From Theropithecus gelada (lineage: Eukaryota; Chordata; Mammalia; Primates; Cercopithecidae), in the NCBI RefSeq assembly GCF_003255815.1, contig NC_037681.1, positions 60,457,284 through 60,521,283 on the forward strand: a stretch of 64,000 nt of DNA. Reading direction: 5' to 3'. The notes under the pieces were generated by a model. It had not been told where the DNA came from. It did not search any database and saw only the letters and a list, made by a program, of their open reading frames with translations. The first letter of the stretch is position 1, and each line of letters begins with the position of its first letter. This document shows, in pieces, positions 10,620-21,690 of the stretch. Made by a program: the position numbers and the translations under genes.

Positions 10620-11850
10620 AACTGCATTGAACAAAAATTTATGAGATTGGTCCGGGCAAGAATATTTTGGATAAGACCCCAAAGCACAAGCAACCAAAGC
10701 AAAAATAGACAAATAAGATGATACCAGACTGAAAATCTTCAGTACAGCAAAAGAAACAATCAACAGAGTGAAAAGACAACATACAGAATACGACAAAATA
10801 TCTGTTAACTATGCATCTGACAAGGAGTTAATATCCAGAATATACAACAGCACAATAGAAAAAGCATCCAATAAAGCAAAAAATTTGAATAGACATATCC
10901 CAAAAGAAGACACAAATGATTAATGGGTATATGAAAATAGTTTCAACACCATTAATAATCAGGAAAATGCAAATCGAAGTCACAATAAGCTGTCAACGTT
11001 ACCCTGATTAGAATGTTATTAAAAAGAGGAAATATTACAAATGCTGGTATAGATGTGGAGTAAGGAAAACTCATATACTGCTAGAAATACAAATTTGTAC
11101 ATCATGGAAATAGTATGGCAGTCCCTCAAAAATTAAAAATAGAACTACCACATGATCTAGCAATCCCATTACTGGGTACATATCCAAAGAAAATGAAATT
11201 AGCATGGTAGAGCTATTTGCAATCCTATGTTTGTTGCAGCTCTATTCATAATAGCCAAGATATGAAATCAATCTAAGTGTTCATCAACAGATGAGTGAAT
11301 AAAGAAAATGTAGTTTATGTACACAGTGGAATACTATTCAACCACTAAAAAGAATAAAGCATTGTCATTTGCAGCAACATGGATGAACCTTGAGGACATT
11401 ATGTTAAGTGGAATAAGCCAGGCACAAAAAGATGAATACCACATGATCTCATTCATATGTAGAATCTAAAGAAGTTGATCTCATAGAAGTAGAGAGTAGA
11501 ATAGTTTTTACCAGAGACCGGTGGGGAGGATAGGGGGATGAGGAATATAGGGTAAGATCAGTCAACAGGTACAAAGTAAAGTTAGAAAGGACAAATAAGT
11601 TCTGTTGTTTTATTGCACAATAGAGTGACTATGGTTAGCAATATTGTATATATCAAAATAGCTGGAAGAGAGTATTTTGAATGTTCTTACCAAAATAAAT
11701 GAATACAAGAATAGTAGAAGAGGATGGGTATGCTAAATACCCTGCTCTGATATTTTACACATTGTATACATTTACCAAAACATCCCACTGTTCCCCATAT
11801 CTATGTACAGTTATTATGTTTAAATTAAAAATAAAAAATTAAGAGGAGAA
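10620..11850 (+). mobile_element. L1 3' half (L1MA/L1MB type), sense
   Basis: Sense L1 sequence begins in the C-terminal part of ORF2 ('ccaaagcaaaaatagacaaat' near 10695, 'acaatcaacagagtgaaaag' near 10755, 'catctgacaagg' near 10813). It continues through the ORF2 end ('ggtacatatccaaagaaaatg' near 11175, 'caacatggatgaaccttgag' near 11376) into a 3' UTR with 'tgactatggttagcaatattg' near 11626, and ends in an A-rich tail. The coding part is broken by many stops. 5' truncated, old and immobile. Confidence 0.85.
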
Positions 11851-11894
11851 TGAGTTTTAGAAGAAAGAAAGAAATCTGTGCTCAGAATCAGCTT

Positions 11895-12115
11895 ATTTTA
11901 TGAGTCATTTATTATGTCTTAGGACTGTGCTAACTGTTTTACATGCATTTCTCATTTAATACTTATACCAATCCTATGGCTTAAGATTATTGTGTGTCCC
12001 TTTAATTGATAAGAAACCAAGGTTTAGAAAGTTGAAGCAGTGAGTCAAGGACCCAGGCAACCTAACTCCAAATCCAAAAATTTTAGCCACTCTGCCTCAT
12101 TTCTATATCTGGGTG
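11895..12115 (-). mobile_element. MIR element, antisense
   Basis: Read on the minus strand this covers most of a MIR. On the plus strand one sees 'ctgtgctaactgttttacatgcatttctcatttaat', 'gataagaaaccaaggtttagaaagttgaag' and 'ccaggcaacctaactcc'. It adjoins the L1 3' tail. Confidence 0.85.
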
Positions 12116-12451
12116 CAAATTGTATCTACAGTAGTACTTTTCTCTTAACCATTTCCTGTCCCTAATGAAGGATGTTGTACTTGTATACATTTGTCATTCT
12201 TTTGAGTTCAGACTTGCTTTTGCATTTGACTTAAAACCAGCTACTTGTACAGGGGAATCTTACTAGTTGACTACCTTCCTCTTAATAATTTTGGTTAGAG
12301 AAAATAGGACAAAGTTTGTAGGAAGGAGAAGTGAATTTCAAAGTAAATAGAGGCACTAAGGCATTACATATGAAAATATCTTCAATGGTGCCTAGCACAT
12401 TCTAAGTAGGTCATCATTAAATGTAAGTTAAAAAAAATAAACAAACCCACC
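12116..12451. other. Unassigned DNA with a possible MIR tail
   Basis: Around 12385-12425 'gtgcctagcacattctaagtaggtcatcattaaatgt' resembles a sense MIR 3' end. The rest is unassigned. Confidence 0.4.
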
Positions 12452-12545
12452 TTGGAGAGGCACAGTGGCTCACATCTGTAATCCCAGCACTTTGGAACCC
12501 AGGAATTTGAGATCAGCCTGGGCAACATGGCAATACTCTGTCTCC

Positions 12546-12590
12546 AAAAAAAAAAAAAAAAAAGAAAAAGAAAAAGAAAAAGAAAATAAA
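12546..12590 (+). repeat. A-rich (AAAAG)n linker microsatellite
   Basis: The Alu middle linker has grown into an A run followed by AAAAG units. Such expansions are common in old Alus. Confidence 0.85.
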
Positions 12591-12611
12591 AGAGCTAGGT
12601 GTGAAAAGAAC

Positions 12612-12662
12612 GTCAGGATCAGGTGTGGTGGCTTATGTTTATGGTCCCATCTACTTACTTGA
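12612..12662 (+). repeat. 51-bp duplicated segment, copy 1 (in AluJ right arm)
   Basis: This 51-bp segment starts gtcaggatcaggtgtggtgg and ends tctacttacttga. It matches 13717-13767 at 50 of 51 positions; the only difference is A at 12618 versus G at 13723. It includes changes away from the Alu consensus (ttatgtttatgg, catctacttac), which the second copy shares. Confidence 0.95.
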
Positions 12663-12779
12663 CAGGGCTGAGGTGGGAGGATTATTTGAGCCTAGGAGGT
12701 TAAGGCTGAAGTGAGCTGTGTTTTGTGCCACCGTACTCCAGTGTGGGTGACAGAGCAAGATTCTCTCTCAAAAAAACCA

Positions 12780-13716
12780 ATCACCTTAAATCTCTTTTCT
12801 TCTGCATCTATATCTTAGAAGGAGTAGAGACAGAGAGTAATACTAAGAGAAGGCAGAAGCAGTAGGAGGAGAAGAGGGAGGAAGAGAAACCAGAACATAT
12901 GTACAAAGATATATGAACCCATTAGGTAGGATATGAAGGAAGGGTTTGTGAAACAGGAGCCTGTGTTTATATTTCTTGCGTTGTTTGGATCCTGAACACT
13001 CTAGAGGAAAATTGAAAAGATGGCTGAGTGGGGAAACTGAGAGCACCAGAGGAGAGGAGAGGAGAACTTTGCTGACTTTTAACTTTGGTGGGACCAGTCC
13101 GAAATTAATCCCATACTTCATATTCTGTGAGGGATGAGAATCACTTTCTGGGAATTTTAAATGCCATCAAGTGCTTAAGACTCTTTCTGAGTATTTAAAA
13201 ACACCATGGAAATCATGCTCATTTTATTGGTCAAGTACCTACTAGGTCGCAGTGAGCTAGTTGAAATGTGAAAACCAACATTTCAGACTTGTATCTGACT
13301 TTACAGTCTAAGCTATGATGAACTCCACTCTCCTCCACTCAGCCTCTTTCCTTGCTTTCAGGATGTCAAGCCCGAAGACTTGAGCTATACACTAGGCATG
13401 GGGCAAAGGGATGGTGCTGTTACCAGTGTCAGGTGTGGTAGTCGATGTCTTTAGTAACATAGGAGATAAAGTCCTATGTACTTCAGACTGGGTGACACAT
13501 TTTGGAGTTCACTGTTAATAATAATATTCTGGTTAACTGAAAGGTATTTGTCCACAGATAAACACTACAATGAACAAACAATTTTTCTTTGATAAAAGCA
13601 CAAAGTACCTTGGGGATCATGCAATTAGAGCTTCTGCTTCATTATGAACATAAATTCTCTTTGTACCAGGAAATTGTGGAAGCAATAGCTCATAGACAGC
13701 TCATATTGAGAGAAAA
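12780..13716. other. Unassigned DNA
   Basis: No gene or repeat recognised. A 92-codon minus-strand frame at 12843-13121 has a serine- and leucine-rich sequence without family features. Confidence 0.4.
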
Positions 13717-13767
13717 GTCAGGGTCAGGTGTGGTGGCTTATGTTTATGGTCCCATCTACTTACTTGA
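13717..13767 (+). repeat. 51-bp duplicated segment, copy 2 (outside any Alu)
   Basis: The same 51 bp as in the AluJ at 12612-12662 appears here in direct orientation with one mismatch. It is not flanked by the rest of an Alu: upstream is 'ttgagagaaaa' and downstream 'gatgagccacgacatac'. There is no poly-A, so it is not an independent Alu insertion but a local copy of part of one. Confidence 0.93.
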
Positions 13768-14795
13768 GATGAGCCACGACATACTCTCTAAGGTTGACTA
13801 ATCATTGTGGAGATAATGCTGGTGGCAAAGGATATGACTATTCTAGAGGGAATGGGCAAGTGACGCAAAGTCTCTTTTAATGTGTGCCATCTACCAGCAC
13901 TAAAATGGTGCCCACTTGAATTGATTTGTAAACTTGTAACATTGACTTTGGCCATCTGTACTCCTGGGTATCCGGGTCAGTTATAAAGTAGATCACTATG
14001 CAATGCCTTTTAAGAGGCACACTCTTCTTGTGGTGCAAATAGTAATTCACAGGGCTGGTTTTGAATCTATGCTGGTCTGCCTCATTTAAAAGAGCATTCG
14101 GGTTTCCATTATAGCTATGGTGAACTAAAATCTAATTGAATTGCACAGACATTTAGTAGCGTGTCTAATGCAGGCAAAGCTCTCTGCTAGGGGATGGTAG
14201 AGGTACAGAGATAAAAGACAAAGGTAAGTGCTTGGTAATCCAGGGGTTACTGGCTGTAGAAATTCTCTTAACTTGGTTCAGTGAATCTGAGGAACTGAGA
14301 AAGGTGACACAGGGAGAAAAGGGAGAAAAGTCACTACAAAGTGTGTTGACAACCTACTCTGGGCAATTGAGGGTGAATCCTGTTAGGACTCTCAGACTCT
14401 TTGTGGTACACATCAGAATTGCCCTACCAGAGAAGGGGAGGTGAGACACTCAACTATTGACTCCCAGCCCCTATCAGTTGAGGACTGACCCTGGGGTTGT
14501 CAACTCCACAGTATTTCCTGGTGCCTCCAGGCTGAGCATGCTCTCTGAGTGCTTGAGAAAGTCTTCCAGCAGAGGAGAAAGCAGCAGGAGGTTGAAGTCA
14601 AACTGTGAGCAGGCTGGAAACTATCTATCTCGGTTGCTAATGAGCTCATCTCAGCCTATGGGGTTGTTGTTCACTTATTATAGCAGTTGTATGTGCTTGC
14701 CATAGAATATTTGGTAAACAGAAAATTCCATAATCACATTTTAGAGATAACCATTGTTATCACTCTGGTGTGTTTCCTACCAAAACTTCTTTTTC

Positions 14796-14798
<3 letters not shown>
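13768..14798. other. Unassigned DNA
   Basis: No gene recognised. 'cacagggctggttttgaatctatgctggtctgcctc' near 14048 may be an antisense MIR remnant but is too weak to call. Confidence 0.4.

Positions 14799-14830
<32 letters not shown>
14799..14830 (+). repeat. (TG)16 microsatellite
   Basis: An uninterrupted TG run of about 32 bases, probably length-polymorphic. Confidence 0.95.
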
Positions 14831-14831
<1 letters not shown>

Positions 14832-15185
14832 CATCCATGCATATTGACAGGGTTTTATTGTTTGTTTGTTTGAAATTTTACTTTGTAAAAAATAGAATCG
14901 TGAAAATGGAGGAATTTAACTGTTACACAGTCACCAGAAAGTCTTCAGCTGATTCTAACAGGGAGGGAGTGTAAGCTTGGGAGGGACACCTCTCTTCATC
15001 TCAGGGCAACAGCTGGACAGTGACTCAGTTGAGAGCTGTGAGCTTCCCATAATCCCAGCAACTCAGGAGATGGATGTCTCAGTTCTAAAGAGGGGAAGAA
15101 TGGGCAGGGCACATAGCACCCACTACAGTCCACCCCTTTGAGCTGATAGGATTCAATTTTTATGTAATAAATTCTGGGAACATTT
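14831..15185. other. Unassigned DNA
   Basis: No recognisable gene or repeat between the TG tract and the L1 tail. Confidence 0.4.
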
Positions 15186-15409
15186 CTTTTTTAAATTTTT
15201 TTATGATTATACTTTAAGTTCTAGGGTACATGTGCACAACATGCAGGTTTGTTACATATGTACACATGTGCTGTGTTGGTGTGCTACACCCATTAACATG
15301 TCATTTACATTAGGTATGTCTCCTAATGCTATCCCTCTCCCCTCCCCCCATCCCACAACAGGCCCCGGTGTGTGATATTCCCCATCCTTTTTCCAAGTGT
15401 TCTCATTGT

Positions 15410-18400
15410 TCAATTCCCACCTATGAGTGAGAACATGTGGTGTTTGTTTTTCTGTCCTTGGCAATAGTTTGCTCAGAATGATGGTTTCCAGCTTCATGTC
15501 CCTACAAAGGACATGAACTCATCCTTTTTTATGGCCGCATAGTATTCCATGGTGTATATGTGCCACATTTTCTTAATCCAGTCTATCATTGATGGATATT
15601 TGGGTTGGTTCCAAGTCTTTGCTATTGTGAATAGTGCCACAATAAACATACGTGTGCGTGTGTCTTTATAGCAGCATGATTTATAATCCTTTGGGTATAT
15701 ATCCAGTAATGAGATCTCTGCGTCAAATGGTATTTCTAGTTCTAGATCCTTGAGGAATTGCCACACTGTCTTCCACAATGATTGAACTAGTTTACAGTCC
15801 CATCAACAGTGTGAAAGTGTTCCTATTTCTCCACATCCTCTCTAGCACCTGTTGTTTCCTGACTTTTTAGTGGTCACCATTCTAACTGGTGTGAGATGGT
15901 ATCCCATTGTGGTTTTGATTTGCATTTCTCTGATGGCCAGTGATGAGCATTGTTTCATGTGTCTATTGGTTGCATAAATGTCTTCTTTTGAGAAGTGTCT
16001 GTTCATATCCTTCACCCACTTTTTGATGAGGTTGATTTTTTCTTGTAAATTTGTTTGAGTTCTTAGTAGATTCTGGATATTAATTCTTTGTCAGATAGGT
16101 AGATTGCAAAAATTTTCTCCCATTCTGTAGGTTGCCTTTTCACTCTGATGGTAGTTTCTTTTGCTGTGCAGAAGTTCTTTATTAGATCCCATTTCTCAAT
16201 TTTGGCTTTTGTTGCCATTGCTTTTGGTGTTTTAGACATGAAGTCCTTGCCCATGCCTATGTCCTGAATAGTGTTCCCTAGGTTTTCTTCTACGGTTTTT
16301 ATGGTTTTAGATCTGACATTTAAGTCTTTATCTTGAGTTAATTTTCCTATAAGGTATAAGGAAGAGATCCAGTTTCAGCTTTCTACCTATGGCTAGCCAG
16401 TTTCCCAGCATCATTTGTTAAATAGGGAATCCTTTCCCCATTTCTTGTTTTTGTCAGGTTTGTCAAAGATCAGATGGTTGTAGGTGGTGTGGTATTATTT
16501 CTGAGGGCTCTGTTCTATTCCATTGGTCTATATCTCTGTTTTGGTACCAGTACCATGTTGTTTTGGTTACTGTAGCCTTGTAGTATAGTTTGAAGTCAGG
16601 TAGCATGATGCTTCCAGTTTTGTTCTTTTGGCTTAGGATTGTCTTGGCAGTGCAGGCTCTTTTTTGGTTCCATATGAACTTTAAAGTAGTTTTTTCCAAT
16701 TCTGTGAAGAAAGTCATTGGTAGCTTGATGGGAATGGCATTGAATCTATAAATTACCTTGGGCAGTATGGCCATTTTCACGATGTTGATTCTTCCTATCC
16801 ATGAGTATGGAATGTTCTTCCATTTGTTTGTGTCCTCTTTTATTTTGTTGAGCAGTGTTTTGTAGTTCTCCTTGAAGAGGTCCTTTACATCCCTTGTAAG
16901 TTGGATTCCTAGGTATTTTATTCTCTTTGAAGCAATTGTAAATGGGAGTTAACTCATGATTTGGCTCTTTGTCTGCTATTGGTGTATAGGAATGCTTGTG
17001 ATTTTTGCACATTGATTTTGTATCCTGAGACTTTGCTGAAGTTGCCTATCAGCTTAAGGAGATTTTGGACTGAGACGACGGGGTTTTCTAAATATACAAT
17101 AATGTCATCTGCAAACAGGGGCAATTTGACTTCCTCTTTTCCTAATTGAATATCCTTGATTTCTTTCTCTTGCCTGATTGCCCTGGCCAGAACTTCCAAT
17201 GCTTCTTTGAATAGGAGTGGTGAGAGAGGGCATCCCTGTCTTGTGCCAGTTTTCAAAGGGAATTTTTCCAGTTTTTGCCCATTCAGTATGATATTGGCTG
17301 TGGGTTTGTCATAAATAGCTCTTATTATTTTGAGATACGTTCCATCAATACTGAATTTATTGAGAGTTTTTAGCATGAAGGGCTGTTGAATTTTGTCAAA
17401 AGCCTTTTCTGCATCTATTGAGATAATCATGTGGTTTTTGTCTTTGGTTCTGTTTATATGCTGGATTACGTTTATTGATTTGCATATGTTGAACCAGCCT
17501 TGCATCCCAGGGATGAAGCCCACTTGATCATGGTGGATAAGCTTTTTGATGTGCTGCTGGATTCGGTTTGCCAGTATTTTATTGAGGATTTTTGCATCGA
17601 TGTTCATCAGGGATATTGGCCTAAAATTCTCTTTTTTTTGTTGTGTCTCTGTCAGGCTTTGGTATCAGGATGATGCTGGCCTCATAAAATGAGTTAGGGA
17701 GGAGTCCCTCTTTTTCTTTTGATTGGAATAGTTTCAGAAGGAATGGTACCAGCTCCTCCTTGTACCTCTGGTAGAATTCAGCTGGTCCTGGACTCTTTTT
17801 GGTTGGTAGGCTGTTAATTATTGCCCCAATTTCAGAGCCTGTTATTGATCTATTCAGGGATTCAACTTCTTCCTGGTTTAGTCTTGGGAGAGTGTATGTA
17901 TCCAGGAATTTATCCATTTCTTCTAGATTTTCTAGTTTATTTGCATAGAGGTGTTTATAGTATTCTCTGATTGTCGTTTGTATTTCTGTGGGGTCGGTGG
18001 TGATATCCCCTTTATCATTTTTTATTGTGTGTATTTGATTCTTCTCTCTCTTCTTTATTAGTCTAGCTAGCAGTCTATCAATTTTGTTGATCTTTTCAAA
18101 AAACCAGCTCTTGAATTCATTTATTTTTTGAAGTATTTTTTATGTCTCTGTCTCCTTCAGTTCCACTCTGATCTTAGTTATTTCTTGCCTTCTGCTAACT
18201 TTTGAATGTGTTTGCTCTTACTTCTCTAGTTCTTTTAATTGTGATGTTAGAGTGTCAATTTTAGATCTTTCCTGCTTTCTCTTGTGGGCATTTGGTGCTA
18301 TAAATTTCCCTCTACACACTGTTTTAAATGTGTTCCAGAGATTTTGGTATGTTGTGTTTTTGTTCTCATTGGTTTCAAAGAACATCTTTATTTCTGCCTT

Positions 18401-19192
18401 CATTTTGTTATGTAGTCATTCAGGAGCAGGTTGTTCAGTTTCCATATAGTTGAGTGGTTTTGAGTGAGTTTCTTAGTTCTGAGTTCTAGTTTGATTGCAC
18501 TGTGGTCTGACAGACAGTTTGTTATAATTTCTGTTCTCTTACATTTGCTGAGGAGTGCTTTACTTCCAACTATGTGGTCAATTTTGGAATAAGTGCGATG
18601 TGGTGCTGAGAAGAATGTATATTCTGTTGCTTTGGGATGGAGAGTTCTGTAGATGTCTGTTAGGTCTGTTGGGTGCAGAGCTAAGTTCAATTCCTGGATA
18701 TCCTTGTTAACTTTCTGTCTCATGGATCTGTCTAATGTTGACAGTGGGGTATTAAAGTCTCCCATTATTATTGTGTGGGAATCTAAGTCTCTTTGTAGGT
18801 ATCTAAGGACTTGCTTTATGAATCTGGGTGCTCCTGTATTGGGTGCATATATATTTAGGATATAAATAAATCTATCTTCTTGTTGAATTGATCCCTTTAC
18901 CATTATGTGATGCCCTTCTTTGTCTTTTTTGATCTTTGTTGGTTTAAAGTCTGTTTTATCAGAGACTAGGATTGCAACCCCTGCTTTTTTTTTTGTTTGC
19001 CATTTACTTGGTAGATCTTCCTCCATCCCTTTACCTATGTGTGTGTCTGCACGTGAGATGGGTCTCCTGAATACAGCACACTGATGGGTCTTGACTCTTT
19101 ATCCAATTTGTCAGTCTGTGTCTTTTAATTGGAGCATTCAGCCCATTTACATTTAAGGTTAATATTGTTGTGTGTGAATTTCATCCTGTCAT
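15410..19192 (-). pseudogene. L1 ORF2 (endonuclease / reverse transcriptase), broken
   Basis: ORF2p normally nicks target DNA with an APE-type endonuclease and copies L1 RNA by target-primed reverse transcription. All domains can be followed here in several frames. The endonuclease part is in an open stretch at 18400-19026 (208 codons) with GDFN (residues 89-92), YSKIDHI (146-152) and the catalytic SDH (173-175). The palm of the reverse transcriptase is at 16954-17607 (217 codons) with SIDAEKAFD (63-71), QGCPLSP (124-130) and FADD (165-168), the metal-binding centre. The C-terminal region follows in frames at 16463-16780, 16063-16254 and 15494-15778. The usual start at 19190-19192 is followed by a stop at the fourth codon, and several frameshifts break the frame. 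Not functional. Confidence 0.93.
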
Positions 19193-19255
19193 TATGAAGT
19201 TAGCTGGTTATTTTGCTCATTAGTTGATGCAGTTTCTTCGTAGCATGGATGGTCT

Positions 19256-19456
19256 TTACAATTTGGCATGTTTTTGCAGTGGCTGGTAACGGTTGTTCCT
19301 TTCCATGTGTTTAGTGCTTCCTTCAGGAGCTCTTGTAAGGCAGGCCTGGTGGTGACAAAATCTCCCAGCGTTTGCTTGTCTGTAAAGGATTTTATTTCTA
19401 CTTTACTTATGAAGCTTAGTTTGCCTGGATATGAAATTCTGGGTTGAAAATTCTTT
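19256..19456 (-). pseudogene. L1 ORF1 C-terminal fragment
   Basis: The last 67 codons of ORF1, which encodes the L1 RNA-binding chaperone, are recognisable: the region around FTDKQT, VTTRPALQELLKEALNMER and the stop codon at 19256-19258. ORF1p assembles on L1 RNA as trimers through an N-terminal coiled coil. That part and the RRM domain are absent here because of the 5' truncation, so the fragment has no expected function. Confidence 0.85.
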
Positions 19457-20441
19457 ACTGTGTTTTTCTGGTTGTTTCTCCAGTATTCAAAGTGGCTTGA
19501 TCCTTAGTATTTACTTGTCTTGGAGAGTTTTGAAGAACTCACTGTAGGCAGTACTTAAGGTCAGTGCACCTTCCTGTCTTTTGTAAAGACTTAAGAAAGT
19601 TGCAGAAATTATTCCAGATGCTCTGGAGGGAAAAGGGAATTCAGGAATCTCTGATAGTAGTAAGAGAGAAAAACATATAACCCAAGAGTGGAGGGCTGGT
19701 AGAGGTGTGAGATTCTGAGATGTGTCAGGAACCCTCTCAGTCTATGTCTGTGCCCTGGGGAGATGACCAGAGCTTGGAAGGGCAACTTCTTGGTGCTCCA
19801 GAAAGACTGGACCTGAGGCACAATGGCTCTCAGCCTAGTCAGTGCTAGTCAGTCCCACATAACCTCATGGGAGGCACAAAAGAGGCAGACCTGCCCTTCC
19901 AAAAGTCTGGACCCTGCAGGGGCAGCAGCATCTTGGAATGGGGGTGACTAATGTAGATCAATGGTGACTGATGATGTATGAAGGTTCCCTGGTACTTGAG
20001 TCTGCATAATATGCTAGGGCTTTTCCTAAGGAGGGGGACCCCCAGAAATGACAGATACTGATTTTATATTTCTGTGGATGTGTCCCAAATTTTCATTTCA
20101 CTTGATTAGAAATAAATAAAGCTAAGTGAGGGATTTAAATTCTAGATTTCTGTTTCCTTGGGCATTACTTTCTCATAGCCTCGTTGGGTCCTGGTGCCTA
20201 AATCCAACCTATTACCTCTGATGTGGGTCACATCAGTACAGATATGCAACTCTTTCATTGTTTTCCATAAAAAATAAAACCCACTCTAAATATTTGGTCA
20301 ACTTGGGGTCACGAGGAGAGACTACATTACTCTGCAGTCTCATACCATCTTGCTGTTTCTTCTCCTGCTATATTTCCCCTTTCCCCTTACATCAAGAATG
20401 GGCTCCTATGTCTTCACTGGCTTTTTAGGCTAATATTGTTT
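19457..20441. other. Unassigned DNA
   Basis: About 1 kb without a recognised gene or repeat. It contains a small perfect inverted repeat, tgatgtg-ggt-cacatca, at 20219-20235. Short frames are featureless. Confidence 0.4.
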
Positions 20442-20457
20442 TCATTGGTCTGTTTTC

Positions 20458-20769
20458 TTTTTTCTTTCATTTCCTTCTTTTCTTTTCTCTTTTTTGACAG
20501 AGTCTCACTCTGTCATCCAGGCTGGAATGTAGTGGTGCAATCTCTGCTCACTGGAACCTCCGCCTCCTGGGTTCAAGTGATTTTCCTGCCTCAGCCTCCC
20601 GAGTAGCTGGGACTACAGGTGTCTGCCACCATGCCTTACTAATTTTTGTAGTTTTGGTAGAGATGAGGTTTCACCATGTTGGCCAGGCTGGTCTCAAACT
20701 CCTGACCTCAGGTGATCTGCTCACCTCCCAAAATGCTGGGATTACAGGAGTGAGCCAGTGCACCCGTCC
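20458..20769 (-). mobile_element. AluS-type element, antisense
   Basis: A full-length reverse Alu starts with a TC-interrupted tail and ends 'gagccagtgcacccgtcc'. An exact 16-bp duplication, tcattggtctgttttc, flanks it (20442-20457 and 20770-20785). The left-arm region 'caaactcctgacctcaggtgatctgc' fits AluS. The tail has decayed to a pyrimidine-rich microsatellite. Confidence 0.95.
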
Positions 20770-20785
20770 TCATTGGTCTGTTTTC

Positions 20786-21497
20786 ATAAGTTGTTAATTT
20801 TTTTAGTATGTTCTCTGTTCTTGATCATCCTAAGAGGAAGCAAAACAAATTTCTCTCCTTTTCATTTTGTAACAAGTTAGTAATGATCTTTTGGAGCTTG
20901 ATAATATCCTTGAAGGTCTCATGCTCTCCCATAATTTCCTTAAGGAACTAGTTCTTCTCTTAGATATGTATAGTTCCCTTTCTAAAAGGCATTCTGTAGA
21001 ATAAAGTTATATATGATATATAAAACAGCCTCTTCAAAAGTTTTCAAGTTACGTGATTGAGAGAATTATGGCAGAAACACCAAATCTCATTTCATTTTTC
21101 TCTTCTTGGGTTTTTGGAAGACACATCCTCTAGCATTCCTTGCCGTTAGGTTGTGGCCATGTGACTGGTCTGCAATGAACCATGAGCAGAAATGAAAAAG
21201 TGTCATTTTCAGGCTGAAGGATTTGAAAACCAGTGTGCACCTCTCCGGCTCTGTGTACCGCCGCAACTGGAGAAGCTGCATATTAAGATATTTGTGTTTT
21301 AAAATGGAAGCTACCTGGACCACAGAGCAGTTGCTCTAGAGAGTTCCCTGACTGAATTTAACTTTGTGGTCCAGTTGGCAAAGAAATAAACCACTGTTGT
21401 TTTAGGGCGCAAAGGGTTGGGTGATACAAGAAGTTATAAAATAACTTCTGCATAACCAAATTGATGGTTAAGCTTTACCATGATTAATATGACCAAC
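20786..21497. other. Unassigned DNA
   Basis: No gene or repeat recognised. Confidence 0.4.
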
Positions 21498-21690
21498 TCT
21501 CAAATCAGGCTTTCTGGGTTCCATTCCATGCCCTACCTCTTTCTAGCTGATCTTAGAAAAATTACTAAACCTTGTTGAGGCTCAGTTTCCTCATCCTTAC
21601 AATAGCACCTTACTCATAGAGTGATAAGGAGACAAGAAATATGAGGTGCTTAAAATACTATCTGGAACAAGCTAAGTGTTCAAAAAGCAT
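21498..21690 (+). mobile_element. MIR element, sense
   Basis: 'ctgggttccattccatgccctacctctttctagctgatcttag', 'aggctcagtttcctcatccttacaatagcacc' and 'aagtgttcaaaaagcatt' follow the MIR order over nearly its full length. Confidence 0.85.

Larger units (their letters stand above)
12452..12776 (+). mobile_element. AluJ with left-arm deletion and expanded A-rich linker
   Basis: The left arm starts near 12452 ('gaggcacagtggctcacatctgtaatcccagcactttgg') and then jumps to 'aacccaggaatttgagatcagcctgg', so about 20-25 bases of the left arm are missing. The middle linker is expanded to A18 followed by (AAAAG)n up to about 12590. The right arm is strongly diverged and ends at the short A-run near 12774. 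Part of the right arm has a near-identical copy 1.1 kb away (13717-13767). Confidence 0.88.
15186..19456 (-). mobile_element. L1P-type LINE, antisense, 5' truncated in ORF1
   Basis: A 4.3-kb primate L1 lies in reverse orientation. Its T-rich tail is at 15186-15202, the 3' UTR runs to about 15410, ORF2 covers 15410-19192, and the last 67 codons of ORF1 are at 19256-19456. The 5' break falls within ORF1, where the L1 match stops after 'ttgaaaattcttt'. No target duplication could be found between the two ends, which hints at a deletion or rearranged 5' end. The low divergence and long surviving ORF2 segments put it among the younger L1s of the window. Confidence 0.95.

Noticed and set aside
20219..20235. 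Short perfect inverted repeat as a regulatory site
   Set aside because: Seven-base arms are expected by chance in 64 kb and nothing nearby supports a function.
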